In this document: positions 1-9,291 of the stretch, one piece after another | Layout: every line of letters begins with the position of its first letter | Numbering within the stretch: position 1 is the stretch's first letter | Source of the DNA: Caldifarciminota bacterium | Lineage (GTDB): Bacteria; Hydrothermota; UBA3073 | Length of the DNA stretch: 62,172 nucleotides | NCBI GenBank assembly: GCA_023129165.1 | Contig: JAGMCL010000151.1 | Span: 1-62,172 of the forward strand | Reading direction: 5' to 3' | Position numbers and translations under genes: made by a program | Notes under the pieces: generated by a model | The model's input: the letters and a program-made list of their open reading frames with translations, nothing else | What the model was told of the DNA's origin: nothing | Databases searched by the model: none

Positions 1-1644
1 TACTGTTTTATCCTTTTTCTTTATGAGTTTTAGACTATCAACCTCTTCGTCAGTAAAACTTATTGGTACCTTGTGAGGTCGCCCCTTAAGATATTTTATA
101 AAACATGAAGTATTCAGAAGAGATAAATTTGCTACAGCTACATCTTTTCTAAATCCCTCTTTTTCCTGGACCCACCAAAGTGGAAAGGTATCATTATCAC
201 CATTTGTAAAAAGAATTGCATCCTGTTCACATGAATTCAATAGGTTTCGAGCAAATTCTAAAATAATATTGAAATTTACAGGATCTCCCTGGTTAAGCTT
301 GAATTCCTGTTCCCAGGTTTCAACTATTTCTTTCATGCCACCTAGTTCAGCAATATTTTCAAAAAGCTCTGTATAGGAAAAAGAGCTGAGTTCAAGGTAT
401 CCTACAATATCCTGAAGCACTTTTTCATTTTCAAGCATTTCATAGTAATTCAGGGGAAAAGGACTGTTTTCAATATAAGAGAGCATTGTATTATAAACAC
501 TTACATATGTATCGCCAAATCCTCTTCTTAACTCATTAATATCATTAAGGATAACTCCAAAGTCTTGCGAAAAGCTATACGGTTTATTCCCACTAAAACA
601 TTCGATTCTGAACTTTAACGGCTCCTCTTTTGTAACACCAGGATAACAAGATATATTCTTTTTATATTCATCATATAGACTTGTAAGTTTATCAAAAAAG
701 CCACTATTTTCAGCAATTTCTTCTCCAAATTTACCAAGCACATCTGATAAAGAGAAAAGAATGTTAATGTCCCTGGAATTCAGTATAACTCCAGCATCCT
801 CGAGATGTCTACTCATATCTATAACGTTCTTACAAGTTGTAAGTCTGGAACCCTTATTTGGAGTGGCAATAGTAATCAATATCTTTTCTAAATCATTATT
901 ATAAATCGTATCACTTAGCATATAGTATAGACCCACTAAACCACCTACCCCATATCCAACTATATTAAGCTTGAAATCACCATATTTCTCATGCAATAGC
1001 GCAAGTTCTTTGGAAAGTAATTCGGCAGAATCTTCAATTTTTTGACCAAGAGGATACTCGAAAATCCAGATAGGATGGTTATAGTACCTTCTAAGAAATT
1101 TCCTTAGGGTTCTAAAACTTTCAGATGGAGTTAGCATTCCATGCAGAAGGAGAAGGGGAATGTCTCCTTCTTTATAAGAATAATTAGCAAAACCGAAATC
1201 CTCATTTTTAACAACTACACAATATCCACCAGAATGAGCTACAAATGCAGTAACATTATTATTCTCTTTATCTACCTCAGAATTACCAATTCTTATCCAC
1301 CCTTCTCCATTATAGTAAGCTATATATATTCTTTTTTCAGGAATTATCCCTGTATCATAAGGAAGAATAATCTCCACAGGTTTTTTAAATACTGCATCAG
1401 GTTCAAGTTTGAAAATATCACTCCTGAGAGAGAGTTCTTCAGGTAATCTTGCAGGAAGTTTTTTCAGTCTACATAAAATAATAGTGGTCTCTTGTTGAAG
1501 TGCTCCCTCCGGAAAAATAATTCTTGCTTGATTAAGTTTAATTTCTCCACCTGAAATATCAAGTTTTTCACTTACTGATACAACTTTTTCTGTTATACAG
1601 CCATGTATCAGGAAAAAAATACATAAAAATATCCAGTATTTCAT
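1..1644 (-). CDS. Partial lipoprotein: ZU5-like domain, alpha/beta-hydrolase fold, DUF2723-like tail
   Basis: The reading frame is open for 548 codons from an ATG at 1644, preceded by an AGGAGGTG ribosome site, and runs off the left edge, so the C terminus is missing. Residues 1-16 form a lipoprotein-type signal ending in HGC. Residues about 31-56 (GGEIKLN...FPEGALQQETT) resemble a ZU5 domain. Residues about 170-240 resemble an alpha/beta-hydrolase (LLLLHGM, then GYGVGGLVG). The usual nucleophile serine of G-x-S-x-G is glycine here, so lipase activity is doubtful. Residues about 475-500 (LFTNGDNDTFPLWWVQEKEG, then NLSLLNT) match the conserved soluble tail of DUF2723/TMEM260-type membrane mannosyltransferases as I know that family. 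Its substrate is unknown. It probably sits on an outer or periplasmic membrane face. Confidence 0.75.
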   Translation of the reverse strand, partial: MKYWIFLCIFFLIHGCITEKVVSVSEKLDISGGEIKLNQARIIFPEGALQQETTIILCRLKKLPARLPEELSLRSDIFKLEPDAVFKKPVEIILPYDTGIIPEKRIYIAYYNGEGWIRIGNSEVDKENNNVTAFVAHSGGYCVVVKNEDFGFANYSYKEGDIPLLLLHGMLTPSESFRTLRKFLRRYYNHPIWIFEYPLGQKIEDSAELLSKELALLHEKYGDFKLNIVGYGVGGLVGLYYMLSDTIYNNDLEKILITIATPNKGSRLTTCKNVIDMSRHLEDAGVILNSRDINILFSLSDVLGKFGEEIAENSGFFDKLTSLYDEYKKNISCYPGVTKEEPLKFRIECFSGNKPYSFSQDFGVILNDINELRRGFGDTYVSVYNTMLSYIENSPFPLNYYEMLENEKVLQDIVGYLELSSFSYTELFENIAELGGMKEIVETWEQEFKLNQGDPVNFNIILEFARNLLNSCEQDAILFTNGDNDTFPLWWVQEKEGFRKDVAVANLSLLNTSCFIKYLKGRPHKVPISFTDEEVDSLKLIKKKDKTV

Positions 1645-2211
1645 CTCTCACCTCCTGGTATAATATTCATTATATCTGATTATACATATTATAAAACAGA
1701 TTTCACCGATTCTTATCAAAAAAATATGTAATCGATATCCTTAATCTGTGAAATCAAACATCTTTCTTTTTATAGAATGTCTCATATTATTAAATCACAA
1801 AATTACTGAAAAGTTCAATTTTATTTCCCTTGACTTTATTTTTATTTTGTGTTAAAATGTATTTTCACCAGTATACATCCTCTTCGGTATTATATATACA
1901 TTCTTTATTATATCACAAAAGAGGGTATTATGCAAGGAATTTTTTATTAATCACTTTTAAAGCAAAACTCCTCTGCAGTAATAATCAAGCATTGAAATAA
2001 AGGGTTTTGTGAAATATGGAACAAATAGTCAATAAGATGAGACTTGGAAGGTGAATAATGAGGTTGTTGGATATAGCCAGATATGAAGGCAGAAGTGTAA
2101 TCGTATTATCAACTTAAGTTCTTGACATTTATAATATCTTATGGTATAATATTTTCTAAAAACATTGTGAGTTTAAATAAACTTAAACAAGGACCAAATT
2201 CATAACCTATT
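1645..2211. other. Intergenic region with two forward promoter-like sequences
   Basis: This 567-base gap separates divergent transcription units. Besides the strong promoter at 2122-2150 there is TTGACT (1831-1836), 17 bases, TAAAAT (1854-1859), which could be a second start for the ABC operon or a short transcript. Two tiny ATG frames (12 codons at about 2016, 19 codons at about 2058) have no convincing support. I see no RNA gene. Confidence 0.4.
2122..2150 (+). promoter_or_regulatory. Sigma70-type promoter for ABC exporter pair
   Basis: TTGACA at 2122-2127 and TATAAT at 2145-2150 match consensus exactly with a 17-base spacer. The predicted start near 2157 gives a leader of about 55 bases before the ATG at 2212. 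Confidence 0.85.
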
Positions 2212-3939
2212 ATGCGAAACTTTCTTACCATAAAAGAGGATTTCATAAAATATAAATGGGCCTTTATTGCCGGTTTTTGCACACTTCTTATCGTTGACGT
2301 TCTTCAGTTGCTTATACCAAGAGTGATTAAATACGCAGTTGATACTCTTGTTAGTGGAGATGTTTATCAGGGAATACTTTTAAGATATGCACTCTATATA
2401 GTTTTAATAGCATTAGGTGTAGCAATCTGTAGATTTGTATGGAGGTTCTTCATATTCATTACTGCAAGGAAAATGGAGAGAAATCTTCGTCTAAGGCTCT
2501 TCTCGCATCTTGAGACGCTTGGAATGAAATTCTATTCAAACACAAGAGTAGGAGACCTGATGGCACGTTCTACAAATGACATTGAAGCAGTAAGAAGAAC
2601 TATAGGTATCGGCTTTCTTATTGGTACTGACAGTCTCGTACTTGGAACACTATCTATTGTCTTTATGATTTTTATAAATCTCAAACTAACTCTCATAGCC
2701 CTAATTCCTTTCCCTTTTCTTATATTTTTTGTATTATTTTTTGGTAAATTGTTATTCAAAAAATTTGAGAGTGTCCAGGCTGGATTTTCAAATCTTACAA
2801 CCACTGTTGAAGAGAACGTAAGAGGTGTTAGAGTCATAAGAGGGTACAATCAGGAAGAAGGAGAGATAAAAAAATTCCTTAAGATAAACAGGGATTACGT
2901 AACACGTAATATTAATCTAATAAAGACCTGGGGTATGTTTTTCCCACTGATATTTTTCCTGGCAAATTTCTCAATCTGGATAATACTTCGATTCGGCGGA
3001 GTTGGGGTAATTACCGGTACTATATCTATGGGTGATTTTGTCGCTTTTCAGGCGTATCTCATGATACTTGTATGGCCAATGATTGCCATAGGATGGGTGG
3101 TAAACCTAATTCAGAGAGGCTCAGCCTCTATGGGCAGAATTAATAAACTCCTTGACACTCAACCCGAAATAAAAGATACTGGTATGACCAAAATAGACCG
3201 TATAAAGGGTATACTACGGTTTAGGAAAGTTTATTTCTCATATAACGAAGAACCTTTTTTAAAAGACATTAATATTAATTTAGAACCTGGTAAAAAATTG
3301 GGTGTTGTTGGTGGAATTGGTTCTGGAAAAACAACACTCGTCGACCTTATTGCAAGAGTATATGATGTTGACCAGGGTGATATCCTTATTGACGGCATAA
3401 AAATCAAGGACATTCCACTCGACCAACTCAGACAATCTATTGGCTTTGTACCACAGGAAGTCTTCCTCTTTTCTGATACAATAAAAGAAAATATAAGACT
3501 TGGAAATCCCAAAGCTACGGATCAAGAAGTTATGAACGTGATTAAACTGTGTGGATTAGAAGAAGAAATAGAAGAATCTCCCCAAGGAATTGAAACAGTA
3601 GTCGGTGAAAGGGGATTATCGCTGTCTGGAGGACAGAGACAGAGGGTAACACTTGCGAGAGCAATAATAAAAAACCCTTCAATATTAATACTTGATGATG
3701 CATTATCTTCTGTAGACACTGAGAAGGAGACACAAATTATAAATAATCTAAGAAACTTCCTTATGGAGAGGTCAACTATAATAGTCTCACACAGGTTAAA
3801 AAGTCTTATCGATGCTGATGAGATTATTGTATTTAAGGATGGAGAGATTGTAGAACGAGGACAACACTATGAATTAGTCCAGATTGATGGTATCTATGCC
3901 AACCTATACAAAATACAACAATTAGAGGAAGTTCTTTAG
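2212..3939 (+). CDS. ABC exporter half-transporter, degenerate-site subunit
   Basis: 575 residues: an N-terminal six-helix membrane domain (about 15-310) and a C-terminal ATPase. Walker A GGIGSGKTT lies near residue 367, the signature LSGGQRQR near 470, Walker B ILILDDALSSVD near 492 and the H-loop SHRL near 526. The residue after the Walker B aspartate is Asp instead of the catalytic Glu. This is the hallmark of the regulatory subunit in heterodimeric exporters such as TM287/288, LmrCD and YheIH. Its partner follows after 19 bases in the same operon. Such pairs export drugs or lipids across the inner membrane, but the substrate cannot be read from sequence. The ATG has only a distant AAGGA upstream. 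Confidence 0.93.
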   Translation: MRNFLTIKEDFIKYKWAFIAGFCTLLIVDVLQLLIPRVIKYAVDTLVSGDVYQGILLRYALYIVLIALGVAICRFVWRFFIFITARKMERNLRLRLFSHLETLGMKFYSNTRVGDLMARSTNDIEAVRRTIGIGFLIGTDSLVLGTLSIVFMIFINLKLTLIALIPFPFLIFFVLFFGKLLFKKFESVQAGFSNLTTTVEENVRGVRVIRGYNQEEGEIKKFLKINRDYVTRNINLIKTWGMFFPLIFFLANFSIWIILRFGGVGVITGTISMGDFVAFQAYLMILVWPMIAIGWVVNLIQRGSASMGRINKLLDTQPEIKDTGMTKIDRIKGILRFRKVYFSYNEEPFLKDININLEPGKKLGVVGGIGSGKTTLVDLIARVYDVDQGDILIDGIKIKDIPLDQLRQSIGFVPQEVFLFSDTIKENIRLGNPKATDQEVMNVIKLCGLEEEIEESPQGIETVVGERGLSLSGGQRQRVTLARAIIKNPSILILDDALSSVDTEKETQIINNLRNFLMERSTIIVSHRLKSLIDADEIIVFKDGEIVERGQHYELVQIDGIYANLYKIQQLEEVL

Positions 3940-3958
3940 TCAGTCTCAAGCTGTAACT

Positions 3959-6022
3959 ATGTACGAAGAAGATAAAATAAGAAAGATAACAAACCGAGCA
4001 ATAATAAGACGACTGCTGGGGTATCTGGGAAGAGAGAAGTGGCTTATGGCGGTAGCTGTAATGCTGACAGTTATACTAACAGGTATACAACTCAGTTTCC
4101 CATACCTGACTAAGATAGCTATAGATAACTATATACTCTCTACAGTGCAGGTTATTAAACCCGAAGAAAGCGATATAGAATTTATAAATTCATTCGACTC
4201 AAAGGCATTAACCATACTGGATGAAGAGTGTTATGCCATAAAATCAAAAACCCTTTCATTAATTCCTGCTTCATTTGTAGATAAGCTATACGAAAAAGGG
4301 AAACTGCAGCGAGAAAAGTATTATATGTTCATGGATTCTTACGACGAAGCTCTCTGGAGTATTTTAGATTATCAGTCCTTCCTTAACGTACGCCTTGTAT
4401 CTGAAAGAGCGCTCAGACAATTGAACATAAGACAAATATTAAGCCTTCGTAGAAGTGACATTGATGGTATAAAACATATAGCACTTATATTCCTTTTTCT
4501 TCTATTTATACACCTTGGACTAACCTTCGCTTCTATATTTATACTCGCATACACAGGACAGATGGTTATGTATAGAATTCGAAAAAAAATATTTACTCAT
4601 ATTCAACGCCTGAGGATTTCATTTTTCGATCGAATACCATCTGGAAGACTTGTTACAAGGGCAACTAATGATGCCGAAAAGTTGAATGAGTTCTTTACAG
4701 ATGTATTGACTGGATTCTTCCAGGATATATTCCAGTGTATAGGTGTTATGATTGTAATGTTCAATCTCCAGCTACGGCTTTCTCTTGTCACCTATACCGT
4801 CTTACCGCTTATAGTATTGGCTATATCAATATTTAGAGTAAAGGTAAGGAGGGTCTATCAGAAGGTCAGAGAATTATTATCAAAAATGAATTCAAAGCTA
4901 GCTGAATATCTTAATGGAATGAAGGTGATTCAATTGTTTAACCAGGAAAGAGAAACAAGTAAAAATTTCAACAAGGTAAATAAAGCCTATTATAATGCCA
5001 ATATGAAACAGATACTTGTATATGGCGTTTTTAGACCATCAATAGACCTACTGGCATCCATCGGAATTGCTCTCGTACTCTGGTATGGAGGAAGGGAGGT
5101 TATTCGTGATACAATAACCCTTGGAATGCTTGTAGCCTTTATCTCATACATAAAGATGTTTTTTGATCCAATACACGACATTTCAGAACGTTTTAACATA
5201 GCTGAAGATGCAATGGCTGCTTCAGAACGTGTATTTACACTCCTTGACACAAAAGAAGAGGAAAGGAACACAGGCACAATAAAAAATGTTACATTGGATG
5301 GTAAGATTGAGTTTAAAAATGTATGGCACAGGTATAAAGAGGAGTGGGTTCTTAAAGATGTAAGCTTTATTGTAAATCCAAAAGAAAGTTTAGCTATAGT
5401 AGGTCCCACAGGTGCAGGGAAAACATCAATTATAAGCCTGATAGCGAGATTTTACGAAAGTGAAAAAGGGGAAATCCTTATTGATAACCTTCCAGTAAGT
5501 GAATATGACTTGAATTTCCTTAGGCAAAACACTGGTATTGTAATGCAGGATGTATTTCTGTTCGCTGGTTCTATAAAGGATAACATAAGATTACATAATT
5601 CAAAAATAAACGATGATGATATCAGGCAGGTATCTGAATACGTAAATGCCAATAAATTTATCAATAATCTCCCTAAGACCTACGATACAAACGTTAAAGA
5701 GAGAGGTGTAAGATTTTCAATGGGTGAGAGACAACTTCTATCATTTGCAAGGGCACTTGCAGTGAACCCGACCATTCTTATCCTCGACGAGGCTACATCC
5801 TCAGTGGATTCAGAGACTGAGTCATTAATACAGGATGCAATTACCAAACTACTTGAGGAAAGAACAAGTATAGTAATTGCCCACCGTCTCTCAACAATTA
5901 AGACAGTGGATAGAATACTCGTAATTGATAAAGGAAAGATAGTCGAGGAAGGAAAACACAGCGACTTGATAAAAAAGAAGGGCATGTACTATGCCCTATA
6001 TAAACTGCAGTATTTGAAGTAG
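3959..6022 (+). CDS. ABC exporter half-transporter, catalytic subunit with N-terminal insertion
   Basis: 687 residues, longer than the usual 580, because about 110 hydrophilic residues (about 50-165) are inserted between the first and second membrane helices, as in YheH/LmrD-type partners. The ATPase has Walker A GPTGAGKTS near residue 482, an unusual signature FSMGERQLLSFARAL near 580 in place of LSGGQ, and Walker B ILILDEATSSVD near 606 with the catalytic Glu present. Together with the upstream subunit it forms a heterodimer with one competent and one degenerate ATP site. It ends 11 bases from the convergent nitrilase gene, and I see no hairpin terminator between them. Confidence 0.93.
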   Translation: MYEEDKIRKITNRAIIRRLLGYLGREKWLMAVAVMLTVILTGIQLSFPYLTKIAIDNYILSTVQVIKPEESDIEFINSFDSKALTILDEECYAIKSKTLSLIPASFVDKLYEKGKLQREKYYMFMDSYDEALWSILDYQSFLNVRLVSERALRQLNIRQILSLRRSDIDGIKHIALIFLFLLFIHLGLTFASIFILAYTGQMVMYRIRKKIFTHIQRLRISFFDRIPSGRLVTRATNDAEKLNEFFTDVLTGFFQDIFQCIGVMIVMFNLQLRLSLVTYTVLPLIVLAISIFRVKVRRVYQKVRELLSKMNSKLAEYLNGMKVIQLFNQERETSKNFNKVNKAYYNANMKQILVYGVFRPSIDLLASIGIALVLWYGGREVIRDTITLGMLVAFISYIKMFFDPIHDISERFNIAEDAMAASERVFTLLDTKEEERNTGTIKNVTLDGKIEFKNVWHRYKEEWVLKDVSFIVNPKESLAIVGPTGAGKTSIISLIARFYESEKGEILIDNLPVSEYDLNFLRQNTGIVMQDVFLFAGSIKDNIRLHNSKINDDDIRQVSEYVNANKFINNLPKTYDTNVKERGVRFSMGERQLLSFARALAVNPTILILDEATSSVDSETESLIQDAITKLLEERTSIVIAHRLSTIKTVDRILVIDKGKIVEEGKHSDLIKKKGMYYALYKLQYLK

Positions 6023-6033
6023 TAATTAGATAT

Positions 6034-6828
6034 TTACTTCTCCTTGAGGGTGTATAAATCTTCTCTTCTGTCCTGAATTACATCATTTCTCTCGGTAACC
6101 ATCTTGTCTTCTGCTTGATTGAGGTCACACTCAACAGTCCATACACCTTCGACTGATTTTCCCACTCTTAAGTAAATCTCCCCCCTGGGACCTACAATCT
6201 GGGATGTTCCTGTAAATTTAAGTCCCCTTTCGCTCCCTGACCGATTTGAAGTAATTATGAAAATTCTATTCTCAATAGCCCTTGTTATAGTAGCATCTTG
6301 ACAGTATGGCAACATAAGGTTTGCAGGGTGTGCTATAATCTGAGCCCCTTTTAATGCGAGAATCTTCCAAGGTTCAGGGAATATCCAATCAAAACATATA
6401 AGAAGCCCCACCTTAGTAGAGACACCCTTGATTTCAATATTAAATATCGGAAATCCACTATCACCAGGGGTAAATATGAGTTTCTCTTTATCAAATAGGT
6501 GAGCCTTACGATACACACTTATATCACCTGCAGGAGATAGAAGAAGACTTGAATTGTAGAACCTCTCCCCCGCTCTCTCTGCTATACCAAACACTAGAAA
6601 AATATTATTATTCTTAGTTATTGGAGCAAGGTACTCCACTGTTGGACCAGGGGTTTCCTCAGCAAGTTCTTCGAGCTCTTTTCTGTCTTTGAAGAGATAA
6701 CCAGAAAAACATAGTTCTGGTAAGACTATAATGGCATCCTTTTCTTTTGAAAGCATCTCCCCCACTCTCTCAAGGTTCCCTTTTTTATCACCAAAAACTG
6801 GGCTATATTGCAAAAAACCTATCCTCAT
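6034..6828 (-). CDS. Nitrilase-superfamily carbon-nitrogen hydrolase
   Basis: 264 residues, the full length for this superfamily. The catalytic triad is visible: Glu38 in LPELCFSGY, Lys108 in YRKAHLF and Cys145 in LICFDWIFPE. These enzymes hydrolyse amides through a cysteine thioester in the cytoplasm. The short form without other domains is typical of omega-amidase or N-carbamoyl-amine amidohydrolase branches, but I cannot pick one. The gene stands alone, convergent with the ABC pair. Upstream is a 419-base repeat-rich gap. No clear ribosome site precedes the ATG. Confidence 0.9.
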   Translation of the reverse strand: MRIGFLQYSPVFGDKKGNLERVGEMLSKEKDAIIVLPELCFSGYLFKDRKELEELAEETPGPTVEYLAPITKNNNIFLVFGIAERAGERFYNSSLLLSPAGDISVYRKAHLFDKEKLIFTPGDSGFPIFNIEIKGVSTKVGLLICFDWIFPEPWKILALKGAQIIAHPANLMLPYCQDATITRAIENRIFIITSNRSGSERGLKFTGTSQIVGPRGEIYLRVGKSVEGVWTVECDLNQAEDKMVTERNDVIQDRREDLYTLKEK

Positions 6829-7247
6829 AAGCTGTATAATTAAATAATCAAGTTTATTGAGTTTTTTGAGTTCATTGAGTTTGTTGGGTTAAAAGACAAG
6901 TAAAAAGTAAAAAGGCAAAAGTAAAAAGTAGAAAGGATAAGGAAATCGTTTACCCTGTGAAATGAGTATCTATTTCATCAGGGTCAATATAAAATCGTCA
7001 ATAGTCAATTCTCCATTTCACCGTTTCTCGTCCTACGCTTTATTTATCCCGTAGAATGCGCAGCTATTCTATCGGGACGCTTTTCTATCATCCTTTTCGC
7101 AACGAGGACGTTGCTCCTACCTATTCACATCCTACGCTATACGCCTTACGCCCTACGCTTTACACATTTCACATTCAACATTTAACATCTCTTATTCCAT
7201 TCCACATTTCACCTGCAACCTAACACCTATCACCTAACACCTGTTAT
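6829..7247. repeat. Repeat-filled intergenic region
   Basis: This holds low-complexity degenerate tandem repeats (AAAGTAAAAAG-like; TTTATTGAGTT-like near 6851-6890; TTTCACATTCAACATTT-like near 7165-7200). It also holds two palindromic units seen again elsewhere: 7046-7080 (GTAGAATGCGCAGCTATTCT core, with copies near 20378 and 38108) and 7099-7114 (GCAACGAGGACGTTGC, again at 26276). No gene is visible. Confidence 0.7.
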
Positions 7248-8579
7248 TTAATACTTAACGTCTTTTCTTAGCACCGTCTTCAGAAGCACTTCTTCCAAAT
7301 CGGGCTTACCTATCTCTTCAAGTTTATACTTCACTCTCGTAAATGGCTTTTGAATCTTAATAACTTTTGTTATATCTATTGGTGTGCCAACAACCACAGA
7401 ATCACAGGGAACTTTAGCTATTGTCTCTTCAAGGTCTTTTACCTGCTGTTTACTGTAGCCCATTGCAGGCAATATGATACTTGTCTTTGGGTATTTTTTA
7501 TATGTTTCTTTAATAGTACCAACAGCATAAGGTTTCACATCCACTATTTCTTTTACCCCGTTTCTCCTGGCTGCTACAGAACCTGCTCCGAAAGCCATTC
7601 CACCGTGAGTAAGTGTAGGACCATCCTCAATAACAAGTACTCTCTTATTCCTTATAACATCAGGATTATCGACCTTTATTGTGGAATTTGCAAATATGAG
7701 TGTGGCATCTGGATTCACTTTTTTGATATTACCCTTTAATATTCCAATATCCTCTTCTTTGGCACTATCCATTTTATTTACGACTATTATGTCTGCCATA
7801 CGTAGATTTGTTTCACCAGGATGATAGAGTAGTTCGTGACCAGCCCTCAATGGATCTGCAACTGTTATCAAAAGGTTGTATTTATAAAATGGAAAGTCGT
7901 TATTCCCACCATCCCATAGAATTATATCAGCTTCTTCCTCTGCTTTCCTTATAATTGCTCCATAATCAACTCCAGCATATACGACCATTCCTTTATCTAT
8001 TATAGGTTCATATTCCTCCCTCTCCTCTATGGTACATTTCTCTTCATCGATATCTTCATAAGTTGCAAATCTCTGAATTGCTTGTATCGCAAGGTCACCA
8101 TAAGGCATTGGATGTCTTATGAACACAACTCGCTTACCATACTTTTTAAGTATGTCGGCAATTTTTCTTGAAGTTTGACTCTTGCCAGAACCTGTTCTAA
8201 CTGCACATACTGCAATAAGAGGTTTCTTTGATTCTATCATTGTAGATTTTGGACCAAGAAGCATGAAATCAGCACCAGTAGCGAGTACTGTAGATGCGGC
8301 ATGCATAACATGATTGTGAGTAACATCACTATAGGCAAACACTACAACATCAACCTTTAATTTCTTTATAAGTTTTGTTAATTCCGATTCAGTATATATC
8401 GGAATACCGTCTTTATAAAGCTCCCCTGCAAGTTCAGGAGGATAACGCCTTTCTGTAATATCTGGTATTTGTGTGGCAGTAAAGGCTACAACCTCATATT
8501 CTTTATTATCTCTAAAGAAAGTATTAAAATTATGGAAATCTCTTCCAGCTGCTCCCATTATCAAGACGCGTTTAGGCAT
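7248..8579 (-). CDS. Cyclic 2,3-diphosphoglycerate synthetase-like GTPase (COG2403 type)
   Basis: 443 residues starting at an ATG with AGGAGG seven bases upstream. An N-terminal Rossmann-like part begins VLIMGAAGRDFHNFN. A P-loop-like VRTGSGKSQTS lies near residue 130, and later come WDGGNNDFPF and VVNKMDSA. This architecture is that of the predicted GTPase family related to archaeal cyclic 2,3-diphosphoglycerate synthetase, which makes an osmolyte and thermoprotectant. In bacteria the function is not established, so the name is a family assignment. The long leader upstream carries three copies of a palindromic repeat and a TTGACT-17-TATACT promoter at 9077-9105. Confidence 0.8.
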   Translation of the reverse strand: MPKRVLIMGAAGRDFHNFNTFFRDNKEYEVVAFTATQIPDITERRYPPELAGELYKDGIPIYTESELTKLIKKLKVDVVVFAYSDVTHNHVMHAASTVLATGADFMLLGPKSTMIESKKPLIAVCAVRTGSGKSQTSRKIADILKKYGKRVVFIRHPMPYGDLAIQAIQRFATYEDIDEEKCTIEEREEYEPIIDKGMVVYAGVDYGAIIRKAEEEADIILWDGGNNDFPFYKYNLLITVADPLRAGHELLYHPGETNLRMADIIVVNKMDSAKEEDIGILKGNIKKVNPDATLIFANSTIKVDNPDVIRNKRVLVIEDGPTLTHGGMAFGAGSVAARRNGVKEIVDVKPYAVGTIKETYKKYPKTSIILPAMGYSKQQVKDLEETIAKVPCDSVVVGTPIDITKVIKIQKPFTRVKYKLEEIGKPDLEEVLLKTVLRKDVKY

Positions 8580-8642
8580 AAAACCTCCTGTAGTTAGGAT
8601 AGTTAATCTGTAAATATTCTCAACTAATTCTCGTAACTTACA

Positions 8643-8730
8643 GTTGTTAAAGTAATTATCTACTTTTTACTTGTTTTTCTTTAATCCTTGTTCGGGTTCG
8701 ATAAATCAAACCCCTACATTTTCGCTTGCA
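8643..8730. repeat. Palindromic repeat family B, partial copy
   Basis: Contains only the GGGTTCGATAAATCAAACCC half (8694-8717) of the two-palindrome element found complete at 8823-8970 and 21560-21710. The flanking sequence is also shared (TTAAAGTAATTATCTACTTTTT before, TACATTTTCGCTTGCA after), so the whole unit is a copy lacking the first palindrome. Confidence 0.75.
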
Positions 8731-8822
8731 TATCCTTTCAATTACCCCTAAACATTTCTAGGTTTTGTCAAAAACTTTCCCTATTTTCTTCTAATTCGTT
8801 AGCTAACGAATAACCTAAAATT

Positions 8823-8970
8823 TTAAAAGTAGTTATCTACTTTTAGCTTGTCTCTTCATGATCCTTGTAGGGGTCGGATTCATCCGACCCTTTTCTTTTG
8901 AGGGTTCGATAAATCAAACCCCTACATTTTCGCTTGCAAATTATTTCATATTATTTTTCACAGTATCTTA
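8823..8970. repeat. Palindromic repeat family B, complete copy
   Basis: Two adjacent palindromes, GGGTCGGATTCATCCGACCC and GGGTTCGATAAATCAAACCC, span 8867-8925 between GTAG and CTAC ends. They are followed by a conserved tail (ATTATTTCATATTATTTTTC then ACAGTATC). The same order and tail recur at 21560-21710. Confidence 0.85.
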
Positions 8971-9076
8971 GGATATATAAAACCTGACCAGTGATAAAGG
9001 AGCATATATAATTTTTGTAAGTTTATAGTTTGTAAGATAATAACTTATGTTTGTTATTGTAGAACAAAGGTGAGAT

Positions 9077-9105
9077 AGTATAACATAAAATCCCAAAAAA
9101 GTCAA
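9077..9105 (-). promoter_or_regulatory. Promoter, minus strand
   Basis: Reading the minus strand: TTGACT (9105-9100), 17 bases, TATACT (9082-9077). It points towards the gene at 8579, with a leader of almost 500 bases that contains the family B repeats. Confidence 0.6.
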
Positions 9106-9117
9106 GGAAAATTTGGA

Positions 9118-9154
9118 CGTCCCGCCTTTGGAGGGATCCCGAAGAAAGCGGGAC
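9118..9154. repeat. Imperfect GTCCCGC...GCGGGAC palindrome
   Basis: GTCCCGCCTTTGGAGGGATC followed by CCGAAGAAAGCGGGAC is a relative of the CCCGCCTTTGGCGGG palindromes found near 20334, 45626, 59978 and 60314. Confidence 0.6.
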
Positions 9155-9235
9155 AGATTTACCCATGATTTCTTTATAAATTTTCCTGTTCGAGTAATTG
9201 TGCTTAAAGAAAGATATATCAAGATTATAGAAAAT

Positions 9236-9265
9236 AAAGGGGGCGTCAAACTCGACACCCCCTTT
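9236..9265 (-). terminator. Rho-independent terminator of the secreted-protein operon
   Basis: On the minus strand, GGGGGTGTC pairs with GACGCCCCC around a six-base loop and is followed by a T-rich tract. It lies 27 bases after the stop of the C25 peptidase gene. The A-rich flank on the other side could let it work in both directions. Confidence 0.8.
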
Positions 9266-9291
9266 TATCTGGTTCAGTCTTGCTTTCGGTT

